A DNA stretch of 64,000 bases from Hippasteria phrygiana (GCA_037893225.1 JAZGUH010000775.1:186001-250000), one strand, 5' to 3'; shown: positions 1 through 11,555, counted from the stretch's first letter. The notes: generated by a model from the letters alone, not told the origin. Numbers and translations: made by a program.

Positions 1-1239
1 CCAAGACCAGTCTCGACGGCTACAACACTGGTCATTCCTAGCCACAAATCGCCTAAATTTCAGAAAAGCTGTCACGAGGCCGTCTCGGATTTGGACGAAA
101 GTTTGCCTGTAAAAAAAAAACTTCTATATACGTAAACCTTTAGTAAAACTCTTGTTGTTTCCGAGATGACCCTCTGACAATATCTACCCAATTTCATGTC
201 TTTCATTTCAAAGTATCGGGTATATTATAGTACGGCGAATTTAACCACGAGTCAACGAAAGTGCTGGGGGAGCAATGTCGTTATTAAAAGGACGTGCTTC
301 CAACGATCAGCACACACAACACGCAAAACAACTGACACATGCGCACGAGGACTACATAAAGATTACTCATTTCAAACAACATTCTCAAAAAATGAAGCAA
401 TTCCATAAAGAAATCAGATAAAAATCTAAATACTTACAGGCCTATAAACTACAACAATAAATACACCTGGAAATGTTACGTTTGGTAATAAAAAATATTA
501 GTTTCCATCTGAAAGTCGATTGTTTATAAAGATAGCAACAATACAGCCACCCCTGAGAAATATTTCCGACTGAAATATTGCCATCTTCGAGAAAATTGTA
601 CACGAAGACCTCCAAAAATACCGTGTCCTATTTTTATTTTTAAAAATCCAAATATAAAGACGCACATGAACGCGCACAAAAGGACCGTTAAAACAGAACA
701 GTTTTTTTCTCTCTCGCGACTCGGTTGACGAATTGAGCTCAAACTTTCACAGGTTTGTCATTTCACATGTTGAATCCCACAAGTGCCTCCAACTAACTTG
801 TCAGCTCTGCCGATGCTATATAATCAAACCTTTGCAAACATCAAAGTATAAACTTATGAATTATCATGAAATCGCTTTGACAGTAAGTAAATAATATAGC
901 CTTAAGCATCCTGAGAAAGCATGGCACCTGACGGCGTGTTGTCATTTTCAAGAAAAGTTGGACTTTTGTATCAATTTCCAGCGATGGTCGCTCGAACGCA
1001 CTGCAGCTCCCAAGAAACAGGTGAAGACGAAGACGAATGTTCAGCTACAGAGGTGGGGAAAATAAAATTCTTTATGGGAAACAGAATCACAGAGGGACTG
1101 AAAACCCAATCCACATGTCGGTCCAGGAGGGATACAAACCCTGATTTCCTAAAAACAGATGTGGTTTTTGGCCCTTCCAAAAATAGCATTTGATGGCATT
1201 TCTGCGAGATAACCAGAAACTGTGGCAAGAGATATGTCA
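1..1239. other. 3' flank of the NXPE gene; no gene seen
   Basis: AT-rich sequence. Positions 1-35 (gaccagtctcgacggc, tacaacactgg) match the GAGACC/GTCTTG-rich repeat at 11425-11550. Part of 900-1239 is presumably 3' UTR of the NXPE gene. The short open frames here overlap on opposite strands and look like chance. Confidence 0.5.
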
Positions 1240-2030
1240 TTAGCACAGAAAGTTGAGAACCATCTTGGTTTCTTCGCGTATGACTAGTTCATTTGGGTGG
1301 AGTCCATACCCTGTTCTATGGCTCAATGTCATGTCCCATGCGTCGATGATGGTCACATTTGGTAACCCTATGAAGACCTCCCTCAAGACCTGGTCAAACT
1401 CGTAAGTGTTGAAGCTAGCCAGGAAGGTATCCGTGGGCTTTTTCAACCCAGTGTTCGCCGATTTCAAGAACACGGGGCTGGGGCCCGTTCCACGCCGGTG
1501 CAGCCTCTCGACAGCCGCTTTGATGCGTTCCATCCTCGACCTGTAGTAGGCCAAGTTGGTGATGGTGAAGTGTGCCCAGAACGTGAACAAGACCACCGTG
1601 TCTGGGCCGCCGGGTAGAGCGTCGATCTCGTTCACCGTGAATTTGACGTCACGGTAATTGACCCATCTGTTGCGAATGGGGAATTCGTGGTGACGGAAGG
1701 TCAGGGTGATGTTGTTAATGACATCGACGGCGTGCAGTGGACCAATAGCTGCGGCCGAGCCGCTTGCTATTCTGGTCTGTTTCATGGTTGGGCTGAGATT
1801 TTTGACCAGGAACTGAAACCACTGCCTCAGGGTCGAGTCGCCGTAAAAGTAAAGGTTCTTGCCCCGGAGACACTTGAGGGTGTCCGGGAGATGGAAGGTC
1901 CTCTCTCGGCACACCTTGGACTTCCACGAGTCTTGGTAGTAATAACCGGCTGCCAGTGTGGGTGGTTTGGGAGGTAGTCCCTGCGTGCACTCTGGCAAAC
2001 TCACGCAGGAGTCGGTCATCTTCCCTGCAT
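1240..2030 (-). CDS. NXPE gene exon 3: PC-esterase domain and stop
   Basis: The acceptor is TTTTCATTTTAG at 2031. The exon encodes the whole catalytic half: the AAGYYYQDSW lead-in, GDS serine block, and a DxxH-like block close to the C-terminus ending ...VLNFLC. It is much more GC-rich than its surroundings. A second long frame (1715-2071) over the same DNA is a shadow. Confidence 0.88.
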
Positions 2031-5000
2031 CTAAAATGAAAATGGAAACACCGTCTCTCAGATCGACTCATGCTTAAATAGGCATTGCTACGTTAGCCGT
2101 GGCGTACCCAAAGTTTGTCTGCGAGTGTATGGGGCTCACCAAATTTTCTGGCGTTTGTATAGAAACTATTTTTGTATTACCCAATGGGTAGCTATCGAAG
2201 CATACAGTGACACTTTACACTGCAAAAAAGGGCCTCCCCTTGGCCGGCCCCAAGCCCTCCATCCCCTCCCGCCCAAGGGGTCCATCACTGTTCATGTCGA
2301 TGCCCAGAACACCTCCGAAAATAATGCTTTGGTGTTAAATATGGATCTGATATCCTCAGTGCATTCAATTTCGACAAATACCTATACCTGCAAATCTAGT
2401 CTACTAAAACGAGTATTGATAGGGAAAGAGCCCAGGAGACCGAGACGGTCCATTTTTCGCGTGTGGTCGCTCCATGGCGGTCCAAGTAGTATACAGCATT
2501 GTTTACATTTAACGCTTTTCTGGTCATGTGGGTGAAAAAAGGTCAGCAAGACATTTAACAAAAACAATAACCGTCTCACCTCGTGGTATCACTTCCACAG
2601 TCTTTACGGAGCCAGTATTTGAAAGAAAGACGCCTTCTTCCAGAACCCTGCCAAAGGAAAGGAGTGGCAAGTTTTTAAAAGGAACCACGTGATACTCAAA
2701 TACCCATCGGCTCCGTTTGTTTGCACAATACCCACATCCTAATGCTCGCTTTCATTTGAAGTAAACAGAGGGTGGTTATTTTCTTTTCAAATCTTTGCAG
2801 CGTAGTCAAGCAAGAGGGCGCTATTTTTGTCTGGTAATAACCCATCAACAGTGTTTTGAAATAATTGCACGGTATAAGATTTAAAATTATGTATTCCCGC
2901 CAAAATGCGCCCAAAGCATACAGGTTGGGCATCATGCCAAATTGGAAAGAGACGATTTTGTTTTTACTAGTTAATAAAATCAATGGTGATCAGTCATCCG
3001 TGACTGCAGTGATGCCAGACAGTGTTGTAGTCGAGTCCAATTCGCCCCCCCCCCCCCCCCCATGCTAAAACAGTGAACAAGTAGACTGAACTCCACCAGG
3101 AGCTAAAAGCTCACAAACCGAGTTCAAATCTGGTCTTGACGAGAGTCCTGAAGCGTAGACTTGATTCTAGATTCCAAAGTATGTTGTATAATAATTAATG
3201 GTCTAAGTTGCGCTTGGAATTATTCATGGACTCGGTCGAGTCCAGACTCGTCCGATTTCGGGCGTGCTTCTAAGACCAATAAGACATTCAAAAGTATTCT
3301 GGAGTCCAAGATCAAGATCCATGGTTCAAGTCAAGTCCGGACCTTGCACTGTTTGTCCAGTTTCGGACTAAAATTTTGCTGATATTGCCTCGGACTAGAA
3401 CCAGGACTCGACTACAATACTGATGCCAGGAAGGTTTTTTTATATTAAAAGTTGCCCGAAGCTGCGCTTTAGCAGGTGTTGATACTTCCAATGCTTAGGG
3501 AAAATACATACGCTCTCAAGGCAATGGCCTCTCCCGGCGTTTTGACTTTTCCCATGAACTCTTTGGCTGCCCGAAGATCGCCTTTGTGCTCAGAAACAGA
3601 CGAGCAGGGCAGCGTTTTCGGCTTCAGGCAGTACCAATTCGTCCCGGCGATGGCATCGGAGAAGTCGCAGATCTCTGACACGGACGAAAAGGAATAAGGC
3701 ATGTCAGGGTTGGATGCGATGTACGGGATGATTTTTGTCACGTGGCAGGGCGTGTACTCGGTGATACCATTGGCAATGAACTTGGCGACGAAAGCGAATC
3801 TGATGGGAACTCGCTGGATGATTCCCCGAAGGGCAGCGGCGTACTCCCCGCTGTGAATGAAGGGGACGACGGGCTCTACCAGCCCGGCCCAGGTGAGCGT
3901 CAGGCGGGCGGTGTAGCTCCCATTCCCGTGGTCAGTCAGTTGGTCAGCCGGGCCGCTCGCCTTCAGCGCCGTGGATCGGAGAAAAGGCCACAGAACATCG
4001 CCGCCCGTCGCTTTCGTCACATTCTGCCCATCCCTAGCCTCTATGTACAATTCCAGCACGTCGCACACTTTGTAAGAAGTTTTCAGATCTTTGATGTAGA
4101 AGAATGAGTTGGCTGCAACAGTTGGGTTAGTCAGCGAGGGCGGGGGGATTACCGCAGAGGGTGGGTAATCCCTGGTGTTTTTCTGCACCCGGTTTACCGT
4201 CTGTAACGGTGCAGGTTGTTTTTTCCATACCTGTGCAGAAATTGAAGCGGACTGTTTACACGGCGCACAATTTAAAATAAGTTTGCATTGCATTGTCCGT
4301 TTCGGTTTATAACGAGCCTCGTTGTCTCCACATCGTTCTGTCCTTCCGATAATTTCACTTTAATACTAGGCTGTAGAAGTTCCAAAGAGGCCCTACGTGG
4401 AAATGACATATCTTGTAATAGGAATGGAACTGAGTTGCTACCGATGACACCTGGGGTTAATTTGGAGCCGCTGAAGCACAACAATAAATTGCTTAGTATA
4501 TGAAACGTTTTCCTCAGTAAAAAAGGACTACCGGTGTAGCGTGAAAATTTGTCACCATGAAATACTGTAGGAAAGTGATCGATGAATCGATTATTGGGAA
4601 AGTGGCCGGTCACGTGAGAGGGTTTAACCAATAATAGGTTAGAGGAGTCGGATATTCATACGACACCGGGTTGAACCATCTGCTTATGTATTTTGTACTA
4701 CTACTTGTATTCAGTTGAAGTTTGCTTAGCATGAAAATCACACGGAGTTTTGGCCGGTAATCCGTTTTTACTCAGCCAAATCGTCTGGTGCTCAGCAATC
4801 TATTTTGTGCGGGGCAACTCCATGAAATTGACCCCTGATGATGCACCTCTTAATCGAAGCCATTGTTTTAGGAAGCTGTTATTAGTTCATGCACGGTTAC
4901 AAGTTGTATACATCCAGGCTATGTACCTCTACACTAGCACATAATATTGTCCCAGAATCGTGGATATGCACATCGAGTAAATCGAACATAATGTTGTAGG

Positions 5001-8000
5001 CCTATTATGGTATAGACCATGAGTGTAAAGTTAGTTCGATACATGTATTCGATATTTGATATTCACATAGATTTGTACAGCGAATTATGGGACATTTCTC
5101 AAACTCTGGCTTGGGTTTCGCGTAATTTTATGTCCCCAGATTTGGCAAGATCTTGGACACTGCTTTTTGCGACATCAAAATCTTATATTTTAATCCAGAG
5201 CCTGTATATCTATTTACGTATTCAAGACTTCAGATCGCCAATGGGGCTGGAGAAAAAGCAGAAGCGCAAGCCACGGTTTGAGAAACGCCCCAAGAGTGTC
5301 GCAGCTCATATTCGATATTGGATATTAACATAGGTTTAATCATGGAGATGGTTTAATTACAGCGAATATCAGTGTTTTAACTCACATAATGAATAGGCCT
5401 ATTGGCTCCGGACACAAGTAAGCCTAACCCACTAAACGGAAAGAAAGGGAAAGTCGGGGAGTCACTATCGACGCGATCTTGCCCGACTGATTCCCACCTC
5501 TATTATTCAGAATCAAAACCGTATTTAGAGAGTCCGCGAACAGACCATCCAATCCCCCTGGTATACGTATATCACATGAACGAGGAACGGCGTGTGTGAA
5601 AACCGCCCACAGGACATCTATGAGCAAATTCGGGCGCCAACTATAATTCGACCATTAGTCAATCTCTCCTTACCAACGCGCATGCGCAAATGCAGTCAGC
5701 TCGAACGGCTCTAGTCTAGTCGAACTATTGTTGAAAAGATGGCGACCGTATCACGTCACTGGTTCTTTCTCTCCGTGTTTTCTTATACAAAGAGCTATTG
5801 ATAAGCAGCGATGCAACCGTGCCTTGGAGTCTGGTTCCAAATAGTCGACTAGAGTAGTCCAACCATCCTGCGTTCGAGTGACGTTAGTCGAACTATGGTC
5901 AACCATGGAGCAAGTTCGAGTGGCGACCATTTGTCGAACACTAGTCGATTTTTCCTGGTACCCAATATGTATTTCGTGTACAGGTTACCATAGAAAATCG
6001 ACTAGCGGTTGACAAATATGAGCAAGTTCGATCAGGGACCAATGGTTAACTAGTGGTTGGTTCATGACGTACGTAGCGCATGCGCACTGAAGTTGAAGTG
6101 CCAACGACTCTAGTCGAACTATTGTCATGTCAGGCCGACCATGAGAAAATGGCGGTGGCTAGTTTGTTTACGTTTTTGGACGAGTTCATAGATGAAAACG
6201 AGACGGACGATATTTGCTCAGTATATCAACAATGTCACAAGTGGTAACGTGTGCATTATTTCAACATGTTCAAAGAAAGACAAAGTAACAAAAAATGATC
6301 GTTCACTGCTGCTGAATATTTACGTTTTTTCCGCCATTTTTCTGATAACTGGTCCTCTCTGTACTGTGCTATTAACCTCTTGAGTACGGTATTTTACGGG
6401 AGACGTCGGGGTGCCGCAGCAGCTCTGGCAGCCAAGCGAACTGCTACAATGTGTTTGTGTAGTCAAGCGTAACCTATACACAATAATCCAACAATGGATT
6501 GAAACTGCACAAACAGCGGCCAATGGCCTCTTCCGGCCTGGTGGCACTGTTTAATCCAACAATGGATTTAAACTGCACAAACAGCGGCCAATTGCGTCAT
6601 CCGGCCTGGTGGCACTGTTTTTTTTTGCGCCAAATTCCGTCATCCGTACGCAAGGGGTTTTAAAACGGCTATTGGTAACCAGCGATGCTACCAACCTCGG
6701 TAGGCTGGTCGCGAATCGTCGACTAGACTAGTCCAACCATCGTCGACGAGCGTGCGTTCCATCAGAGTTAGTCGAACTATGGTTAACTATAATCCTTGAT
6801 CGAACTTGCTCTGTGTCGCCGCTCGAACTTGCTCATTTTTCGCGCCCGAACTTGCTCATTGCTATAGGTGAAAGAGCGCCCTCTTTTGTTGTGCGCACGG
6901 AGCTCATTGGACATCATCACAATGTCACTGGAGGTTTGTACAGCAAATCCGAGTTTCAACAGACATTCGATGTTGGGCATTCACATAGGTTTGTTTTTTG
7001 TACAGCGAATATGGGTGTTTCAACAGACATTCGAAATTGAACATTCACGTATAGGTTGTATACAGCGAAAATTGTGTACAGTGGTTTTCAGACATTCACA
7101 TTGGTTGAATTGAAACACTCATATTCGCTGTACAAACCTATGTGAATGTCCAATATCGAATATGTCTGTTGAAACACTCATTTGCGCTTGACAAACCCAT
7201 GTGAATATCAATAAACCTTTTCGACATTCTCAAAGCATGATGGGAACTGCATCAGCGTAACTGAGGCCCTTTTCCAAACCTTGGCTTGGGCTTCGTCTCC
7301 AGCTATTCCCCAGTCCCACTGCCGATCTGAAGCCTTGAATGTGTAAATAAATAAACAGGATCTGGCTCTTGGTTAAAACAAAAGACTTTGATGTACATGT
7401 AGCAAAAACAACGTCCCAGATCTTGCCAAATCTGGGGACATAAAATTACGCGAAGCCGAAGCCCGAGCCCAAGCCAGGGTTTGGAAAAGGGCCTGGCATT
7501 ATAAGAGCAAGCACATTAGAACGGACGTGATTGGTCGCATCGGTCACATGTTCGTTGTCATGCTTGCAAAAATCCTCTTCTGATTAGCTAATAATGTGAC
7601 ATGATTAGCTGTTCTAATTCCAGAGAGTTGCATTCATCAGTAAAATTGATTTTTCTGGTTATTATTTTTCTTATGTTCCATGCAAAGATATGTGAAAAGG
7701 GTATCGCTCAACTCATGACAGATATTTAGCATAAAATCAATTAATATTTGGACTGGTTCACAGTGCCATAGGTTTGTGTATAAATTAAATGGTTTGTCTG
7801 GCCTCCAAACCCACAATGCATTGAGAATGTCGAAAAGGTTTATTATCGAATATCGAACAAACTTCATTGTCATGGCAGTGATTTGCCATGGCAGTGATTT
7901 GCCAATCCGTTTTCCTCATGAACATGAGGTACAGTAATGACAGGAAAGTGCCCAAGTACGTCAGGTATTTCTGACTATCACCTAATACATCAGCACACCC

Positions 8001-8449
8001 AACATTACCGAAGCAGACGACTGGCCCGCATACACGTGCATGACGAGTTGACATTATTCAGCGCGGAAACGGTCACCGCCTTCCCAAAAGATTTCCCAAC
8101 ATTCGAGTAGTTCCACTTATTTATGCTTTGCACTCTTTCAACAGTAAAACGTATTGACACAAAGGGTCCTGAAGTTATAAACTATTCAGTAAAACAAACT
8201 ACATCATTTGTACTAAACTGAACCTTAATACGTTACCCTTCGTACTACGGTATTCCACGGGAAACGTAGGGAAATTCCGAGATTTACTCCTATTCCAAAC
8301 AACAGAAACACCACCATGACGGAGCTCAAAGAGCGACGATACGACGCTTGACTCGACCTGGCAACTGGTTGGTTAGCTTGAACCTGGCTGACTTTCGTCC
8401 TCCGTGTGTTAAGGAGAGACACAATTTCCGTGTCCTGGTCCTGATCCAT
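1240..8449 (-). CDS. NXPE-family protein (neurexophilin + PC-esterase domains), 3 exons
   Basis: Join of 8449-8237, 4230-3486 and 2030-1240 on the minus strand gives an uninterrupted frame of 582 residues, close to the roughly 550 residues usual for NXPE proteins. Residues 1-43 are a polar, Arg-containing cytoplasmic-type tail. About 44-61 is a hydrophobic signal-anchor. Exon 2 carries the neurexophilin-like Ig/filamin-type domain. Exon 3 carries the PC-esterase domain with the GDS block (FYGDSTLRQW, Ser about 385), a FTFWAHF strand, and the DAWDMT...LHP block (Asp 549/552, His 564). This predicts a type II Golgi or secretory membrane protein; the family's reaction is poorly known and is an acyl/acetyl-esterase-like fold by homology. 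All three exon phases agree. The weak point is the exon 2 donor: the phase-correct site is A|GTATC at 3486, while a better-looking GTATGT at 3511 would shift the frame. Confidence 0.85.
2031..3485. other. NXPE intron 2
   Basis: No exon is recognisable. It contains a C-homopolymer (about 3046-3061) and, at 3030-3420, a diverged GACTCGxGTCC-type repeat (gtcgagtccagactcgtcc, caagtccgg) like the fragments at 11425-11550 and 14880-14990. Confidence 0.5.
3486..4230 (-). CDS. NXPE gene exon 2: neurexophilin-like domain
   Basis: The acceptor is a clear pyrimidine tract ending CTGCACAG at 4231. The product runs VWKKQPAPLQ..., then the neurexophilin-like core (PTVAANSFFYIKDL, ARLTLTWAGLVEPVVPFIHS) and the Cys-rich segment NWYCLKPKTLPCSS found just before the esterase half in NXPE proteins. 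The downstream boundary is placed at 3486 because only this donor keeps frame with exon 3. Confidence 0.8.
5089..5291. mobile_element. MITE copy A (TIR ...TTTCTCAAACTCTGGCTTGGG)
   Basis: The left end ggacatttctcaaactctgg is inverted at the right end as ccacggtttgagaaacgccc. The inside contains gcgtaattttatgtcccc and agatttggcaagatcttgg, which are also found, inverted, in the copy at 7265-7493. It has no coding capacity and is flanked by gatattcacatagatttgtacagcgaa sequence that also flanks the other copy. Confidence 0.7.
6149..6243 (+). other. Possible short first exon in the duplicated block
   Basis: ATG in the context AAAATGGCGG opens a frame MAVASLFTFLDEFIDENETD... that runs into a GTAACG donor-like site after 95 nt (stop at 6247 if unspliced). 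The acidic 'LDEFIDENETDD' start resembles the N-termini of some transposase or nuclease proteins, but that is only an impression. The parallel ATG in the first copy (5739, AAGATGGCGACC) encodes an unrelated 20-codon frame. No downstream exon was identified. Confidence 0.25.
6376..6657. mobile_element. piggyBac-like MITE, copy 1
   Basis: Ends CCTCTTGAGTACGG and CCGTACGCAAGGGG are inverted repeats. The left side is preceded by TTAA (6372-6375); the right side has TTTTAA, a degraded TTAA. Inside is a direct repeat of about 69 bp (6483-6551 and 6552-6620: aatccaacaatggattgaaa ... ggcctggtggcactg). The same family occurs at 17149 and 34116. TTAA target sites and C-rich TIR starts are the established signature of piggyBac elements. 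Confidence 0.7.
6940..7215. repeat. Foldback of ATTCACATAGGTTTGTACAG repeats
   Basis: Direct copies of 'acagacattcgatgtt..cattcacataggtttg..tacagcgaatat' (6958-7075) are followed by inverted copies (7095-7210: atattcgctgtacaaac, ctatgtgaatgtcc). Fragments also flank the MITE at 5089-5291 (5036-5085, 5307-5335). It is non-coding. Confidence 0.6.
7265..7493. mobile_element. MITE copy B (TIR GGCCCTTTTCCAAACC)
   Basis: Terminal inverted repeats GGCCCTTTTCCAAACC / GGTTTGGAAAAGGGCC are followed inward by TTGGCTTGGGCTTCG and its complement. It is 229 bp and non-coding. Compared with 5089-5291 the interior is inverted and partly rearranged. It is a non-autonomous DNA transposon; the superfamily is not determinable because no clear target duplication is visible. 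Confidence 0.75.
8237..8449 (-). CDS. NXPE gene exon 1: start codon, cytoplasmic tail, signal-anchor
   Basis: It has 71 codons, from ATG at 8449 (good context, G at -3 and +4) to donor AGG|GTAAC (phase 0). It encodes MDQDQDTEIV..., then a hydrophobic run VMVVFLLFGIGVNLGISL, then a basic end. The open frame extends upstream to 8515 only with a GTG start, so I chose the first ATG. Linking it to exon 2, 4 kb away, is inferred from strand, matching phase and the type II architecture known for NXPE proteins. No other nearby exon supplies an anchor. Confidence 0.65.
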
Positions 8450-8754
8450 GACTTTTGACCGGCAATGTTCAGAACAGACAAAAGTCTTAATGTGGGTGAA
8501 AGGGCCGTATCGCACAAATAGTGCGACAACGGGGATCTATATCTACGCGTGTTCATGATTCTGCCACTAACGTCCCGATGGCCTAGACTGGTTCTCGCTC
8601 TAACATCATTGGGAACGGTAGCCGATTACCCCTCGTCTGATGCGCAAGCGCCGATTTTTTTTTGCCATTTTTTTTCAAGAGTTGCATGTTATTTTCGTTT
8701 TCGTTAACAGGTTTGAATCAAGGAGAAACCAATTTTTTTGAATGCCCGTGTGTT

Positions 8755-8935
8755 CTGACAAATTTTAGTTCCCATTTTCAAAGTGAACAAAGAAAACTGG
8801 CAGGAGCGGGATTCGAAACTGCGACCTCCGGAAACCGTACCGGCGCTCTACCAACTGAGCTATCTTGCCCCGTGTTGGCGGTCTCCCAAATTGTCAGTAT
8901 CTTTGTTCGGGTGGGCGCTAGTCAGAAGTCATAAA
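8755..8935 (-). mobile_element. tRNA-derived SINE, copy 1
   Basis: On the minus strand it reads gacttctgac/tagcgccc..., gggcaagatagctcagttgg (A-box-like), ...cgcagtttcgaatcccgctc (B-box), ctgccagtt, then tttgttcactttgaaaatggg. The tRNA half lacks a credible anticodon stem, so it is a SINE head and not a tRNA gene. Related copies lie at 9043-9309 and 23105-23230. Confidence 0.75.
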
Positions 8936-9042
8936 CCCAGAATGCCGTATAGCCAGGAATCACACCCAATTTTACGATGCAACCTGGGAAGCGACATTGT
9001 GGGGATAACTCAATGAGGATACGACTTTTTAACATATAATTC

Positions 9043-9309
9043 GTCAAACAATCCACAAGGGAAACTGACTAGGTAAATTTTGAACACATTTTCAAAGTGA
9101 ACAAAGAAACTGGCAGGAGCGAGATTCGAACCTGCGACCTCCGGGTTACCGTACCGGCGCTCTACCAACTGAGCTATCTTATAATTGGTAGAGCGTCGGT
9201 ACGGTTTCCGGAGGTCGCAGGTTCAAATCCCGCTCCTGCCAGTTTTCTTTGTTCACTTTGAAAATGAATTCAAATTTACCTAGTCAGTTTGCCTTGTGGA
9301 TGGTTTGAC
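9043..9309. repeat. Head-to-head SINE pair forming a 125-bp-arm inverted repeat
   Basis: Arms 9043-9168 and 9185-9309 are nearly exact complements (gtcaaacaatccacaagg ... ctaccaa / ttggtag ... ccttgtggatggtttgac) with a 16-nt spacer. Each arm is the tRNA-like B-box part of the SINE followed by its tttgttcactttgaaaat tail and about 45 bp beyond it (tacctagtcagtttgcc). Confidence 0.8.
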
Positions 9310-11424
9310 CAATTTTAGTTTCAGTTGAAAACGATGCAATGCATTATGGGTATATCAACACACCCAATACAAAATATCTCATTTGCATATGCCCAGGAGG
9401 AATTGATCCTGGTGTACGATAAAATAACTACCGCTACTAATCCACAATGGAGAGACTAGGAACGACTCTACTGTTGATCTTGTTTGTCTGAAGTATGTTA
9501 TTAAAACCAAATGGATGACGTCCGCCTTGCCTAATGCGCATGCTCAACAAGGAAATACTAAGTCTAAGTAATAATTCGCCTGGTCGCTATAGCGAGCGCC
9601 CGTTAGTCATAATTTATTTGTCATATCCTGAAGTGCGAGGCCTGGGCTAATTGGTTCAGAACAAGGAAGGCATTTATGACATTATTTCAACAAGGGGAGG
9701 GGTGGGGGGGGGGACGTCATCAACAGAGATTTTTGGTCACACTTATTTCTTAATGCCAGATTTTTGAAGCGCTGGTGGCAGCAGACATACCGGTCCTTTT
9801 TGCTAATTCTGAGCATGCGCACGTAGTTCGGACACTATTTGAAATAAAAACTGCCCATTTCATTTCTTCCCATGTTCCAATTTGATTTGCTGTAGTTCTC
9901 GAGGCAACCAATATTCAAATTGTGTCACTCACACGCAACAGGAAAAAAAAACGATTCCCATATATGGAGTGTGCATTTTTTGTTTATATTATTTATCTTT
10001 TAGTAAATGTTTCCAATCTCAGGATGCCCTGGGGGAAAACATAAAAATTAACAGAGTACGCAAGCATGAAAGAATTACTGTTTCCCGTAAAGGTTTGCAG
10101 GTTGAGTGCCCGGTTCGTCACTATGAGAAAAAAGAAACGCAGTATGATACGGTGTGTAGTTCTTTTCCATAGTGACGAACAAGGCACGCAGTGACGAATA
10201 ACTACACGCGCAGTAATTTAATTTAAGTGAATTGTTTTTTTCCATACCGACGGATACCGCTGAACACCCCAAGATAAACATACAGCTAAAATGGGTATCC
10301 CTCGAGACGATGTTGGTAATGTTTAACAAATGCTACGCCATCAAGAAGTCGATCAATGGTTTCTCAAAACTGCCCAGCTTAAAACCCGCGTTACTCGAAA
10401 CGCGCTCAGTGCTTGTTGGTCAGTATGGACAAAATGCTACGAATTATATAGGCCTAGTCAAGAAAAAAATTAGCAATCGATAAATTGCAATTTGTACACA
10501 ACATAACAGCCAGACACGGCGCCCTTCACCAGATGTTTAGTATAATTGCATTTCAACAAAGGAAAGAAAAACTGCACACCAATGCGAAACTAAAAATGCC
10601 GAGTTTGTTCATAAGGGTTCTCAACAACAAGATTAGACCGGTATATAGCCGTGCGTGACCAATGACATTAATTTTGATGTGACATCATAAGGGTATGGGG
10701 GAAATATCCCATTGCAGATGTAGCATTAGCATAAAATGTCGCATACACAAATGACATTTCGTCATGTTCGTATACCACTATCGTTCTTTCCATGCCCATG
10801 GGGCTGAGGTCTCGCGAGTAAAAATAAAATGCAAAAATGCAAAAATAAAAAGAGCGGCTAAGCTTACTTTGACGACATGGGGCCTATACTGAGTTTTGGC
10901 TAATTTTTGTCCATTTTAGTTAGTTTGAAATTTGGACTAAGAAAATTTCTCCAGCGCTGGTTGTTCAGGACGTGGCAAAATGGTACCACTTGCACTACAG
11001 GCCCTTTTACATGTCCCAAAATTAATGGAAGTCAGTGATGCACAATCAGATAAATGCATCCAAGGTACAAAATGTATATGAACGGAAATATTATTGCCGC
11101 TAGTTTATGATAAAACCAAACTAATGACCACAAGGTACACAAGTTCATATATTTCCCCTTTGTTTGTCGGTTACTCTTTTTTTTGGGGGGGGGGGGACCA
11201 CCCTGTATATGGTCCAACTTCCTGAAGCTGACGAAGCTCATTTCTGGGTTCGTGGTGGTTTTTTCCCTTCTAATCGTATTCAGTGCAGTAGTGCAATTTA
11301 AATGTATTTTAATGTATGGTGGCTTTTAAAATTTATTTGATTTTCAGTGACGCTATAGGAGAGCTACCACCATATTTGGTTTACTTGTTAGCAATCCGAC
11401 AGGGGCGTGCATTTTTTCTGGTTT

Positions 11425-11555
11425 CTTAAATATCGAGACCACAGGGTATCGAGACCACAGGGTACCGAGACCCAGACCAAGACCAAGACCGAGACCACAG
11501 GGTACCGAGACCACAGGGTACCGACACCGGTCTAAAGACCTACAACACTGGTATG
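11425..11555. repeat. ACCACAGGGTA(C/T)CGAG short tandem repeat
   Basis: Several copies of 'gagaccacagggtaccgaga' alternate with agacccagaccaagacc, ending cggtctaaagacctacaacactgg. The end matches positions 1-35 of the window. Other GACTCG/GTCTTG-rich fragments are at 3030-3420 and 14880-14990, so this is a dispersed family. Confidence 0.6.

Larger units (their letters stand above)
5660..6830. repeat. Diverged tandem duplication with GTCGAACTAT/CTAGTCGAC motifs
   Basis: Block A (5680-5760: gcgcatgcgcaaa, ctagtcgaactattgt, gatggcgacc) recurs at 6065-6160 (gcgcatgcgcac, ctagtcgaactattgt, aaatggcggt). Block B (5795-5945: gagctattgataagcagcgatg, agtagtccaaccatc, gtcgaactatggt) recurs at 6660-6800. 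The second copy is split by a piggyBac-like MITE. Between the copies, 5915-6045 is a foldback with arms around cactagtcgatttt / aaaatcgactag. Confidence 0.6.
4231..8236. other. NXPE intron 1, filled with MITEs and duplicated segments
   Basis: About 4 kb between the anchor exon and the neurexophilin-like exon. It holds two copies of one MITE (5089-5291, 7265-7493), a piggyBac-like MITE (6376-6657), a tandem duplication (5660-6830) and foldback sequence (6940-7215). Apart from two very short ATG frames inside the duplication I see no coding exon. Confidence 0.55.

Noticed and set aside
8797..9242. tRNA genes (GGTTCGAATCC B-boxes and GCTCAGTTGGTAGAGC A-boxes)
   Set aside because: The anticodon arm does not form a proper 5-bp stem with a 7-nt loop, and every copy is joined to the same non-tRNA tail, so they are SINEs.
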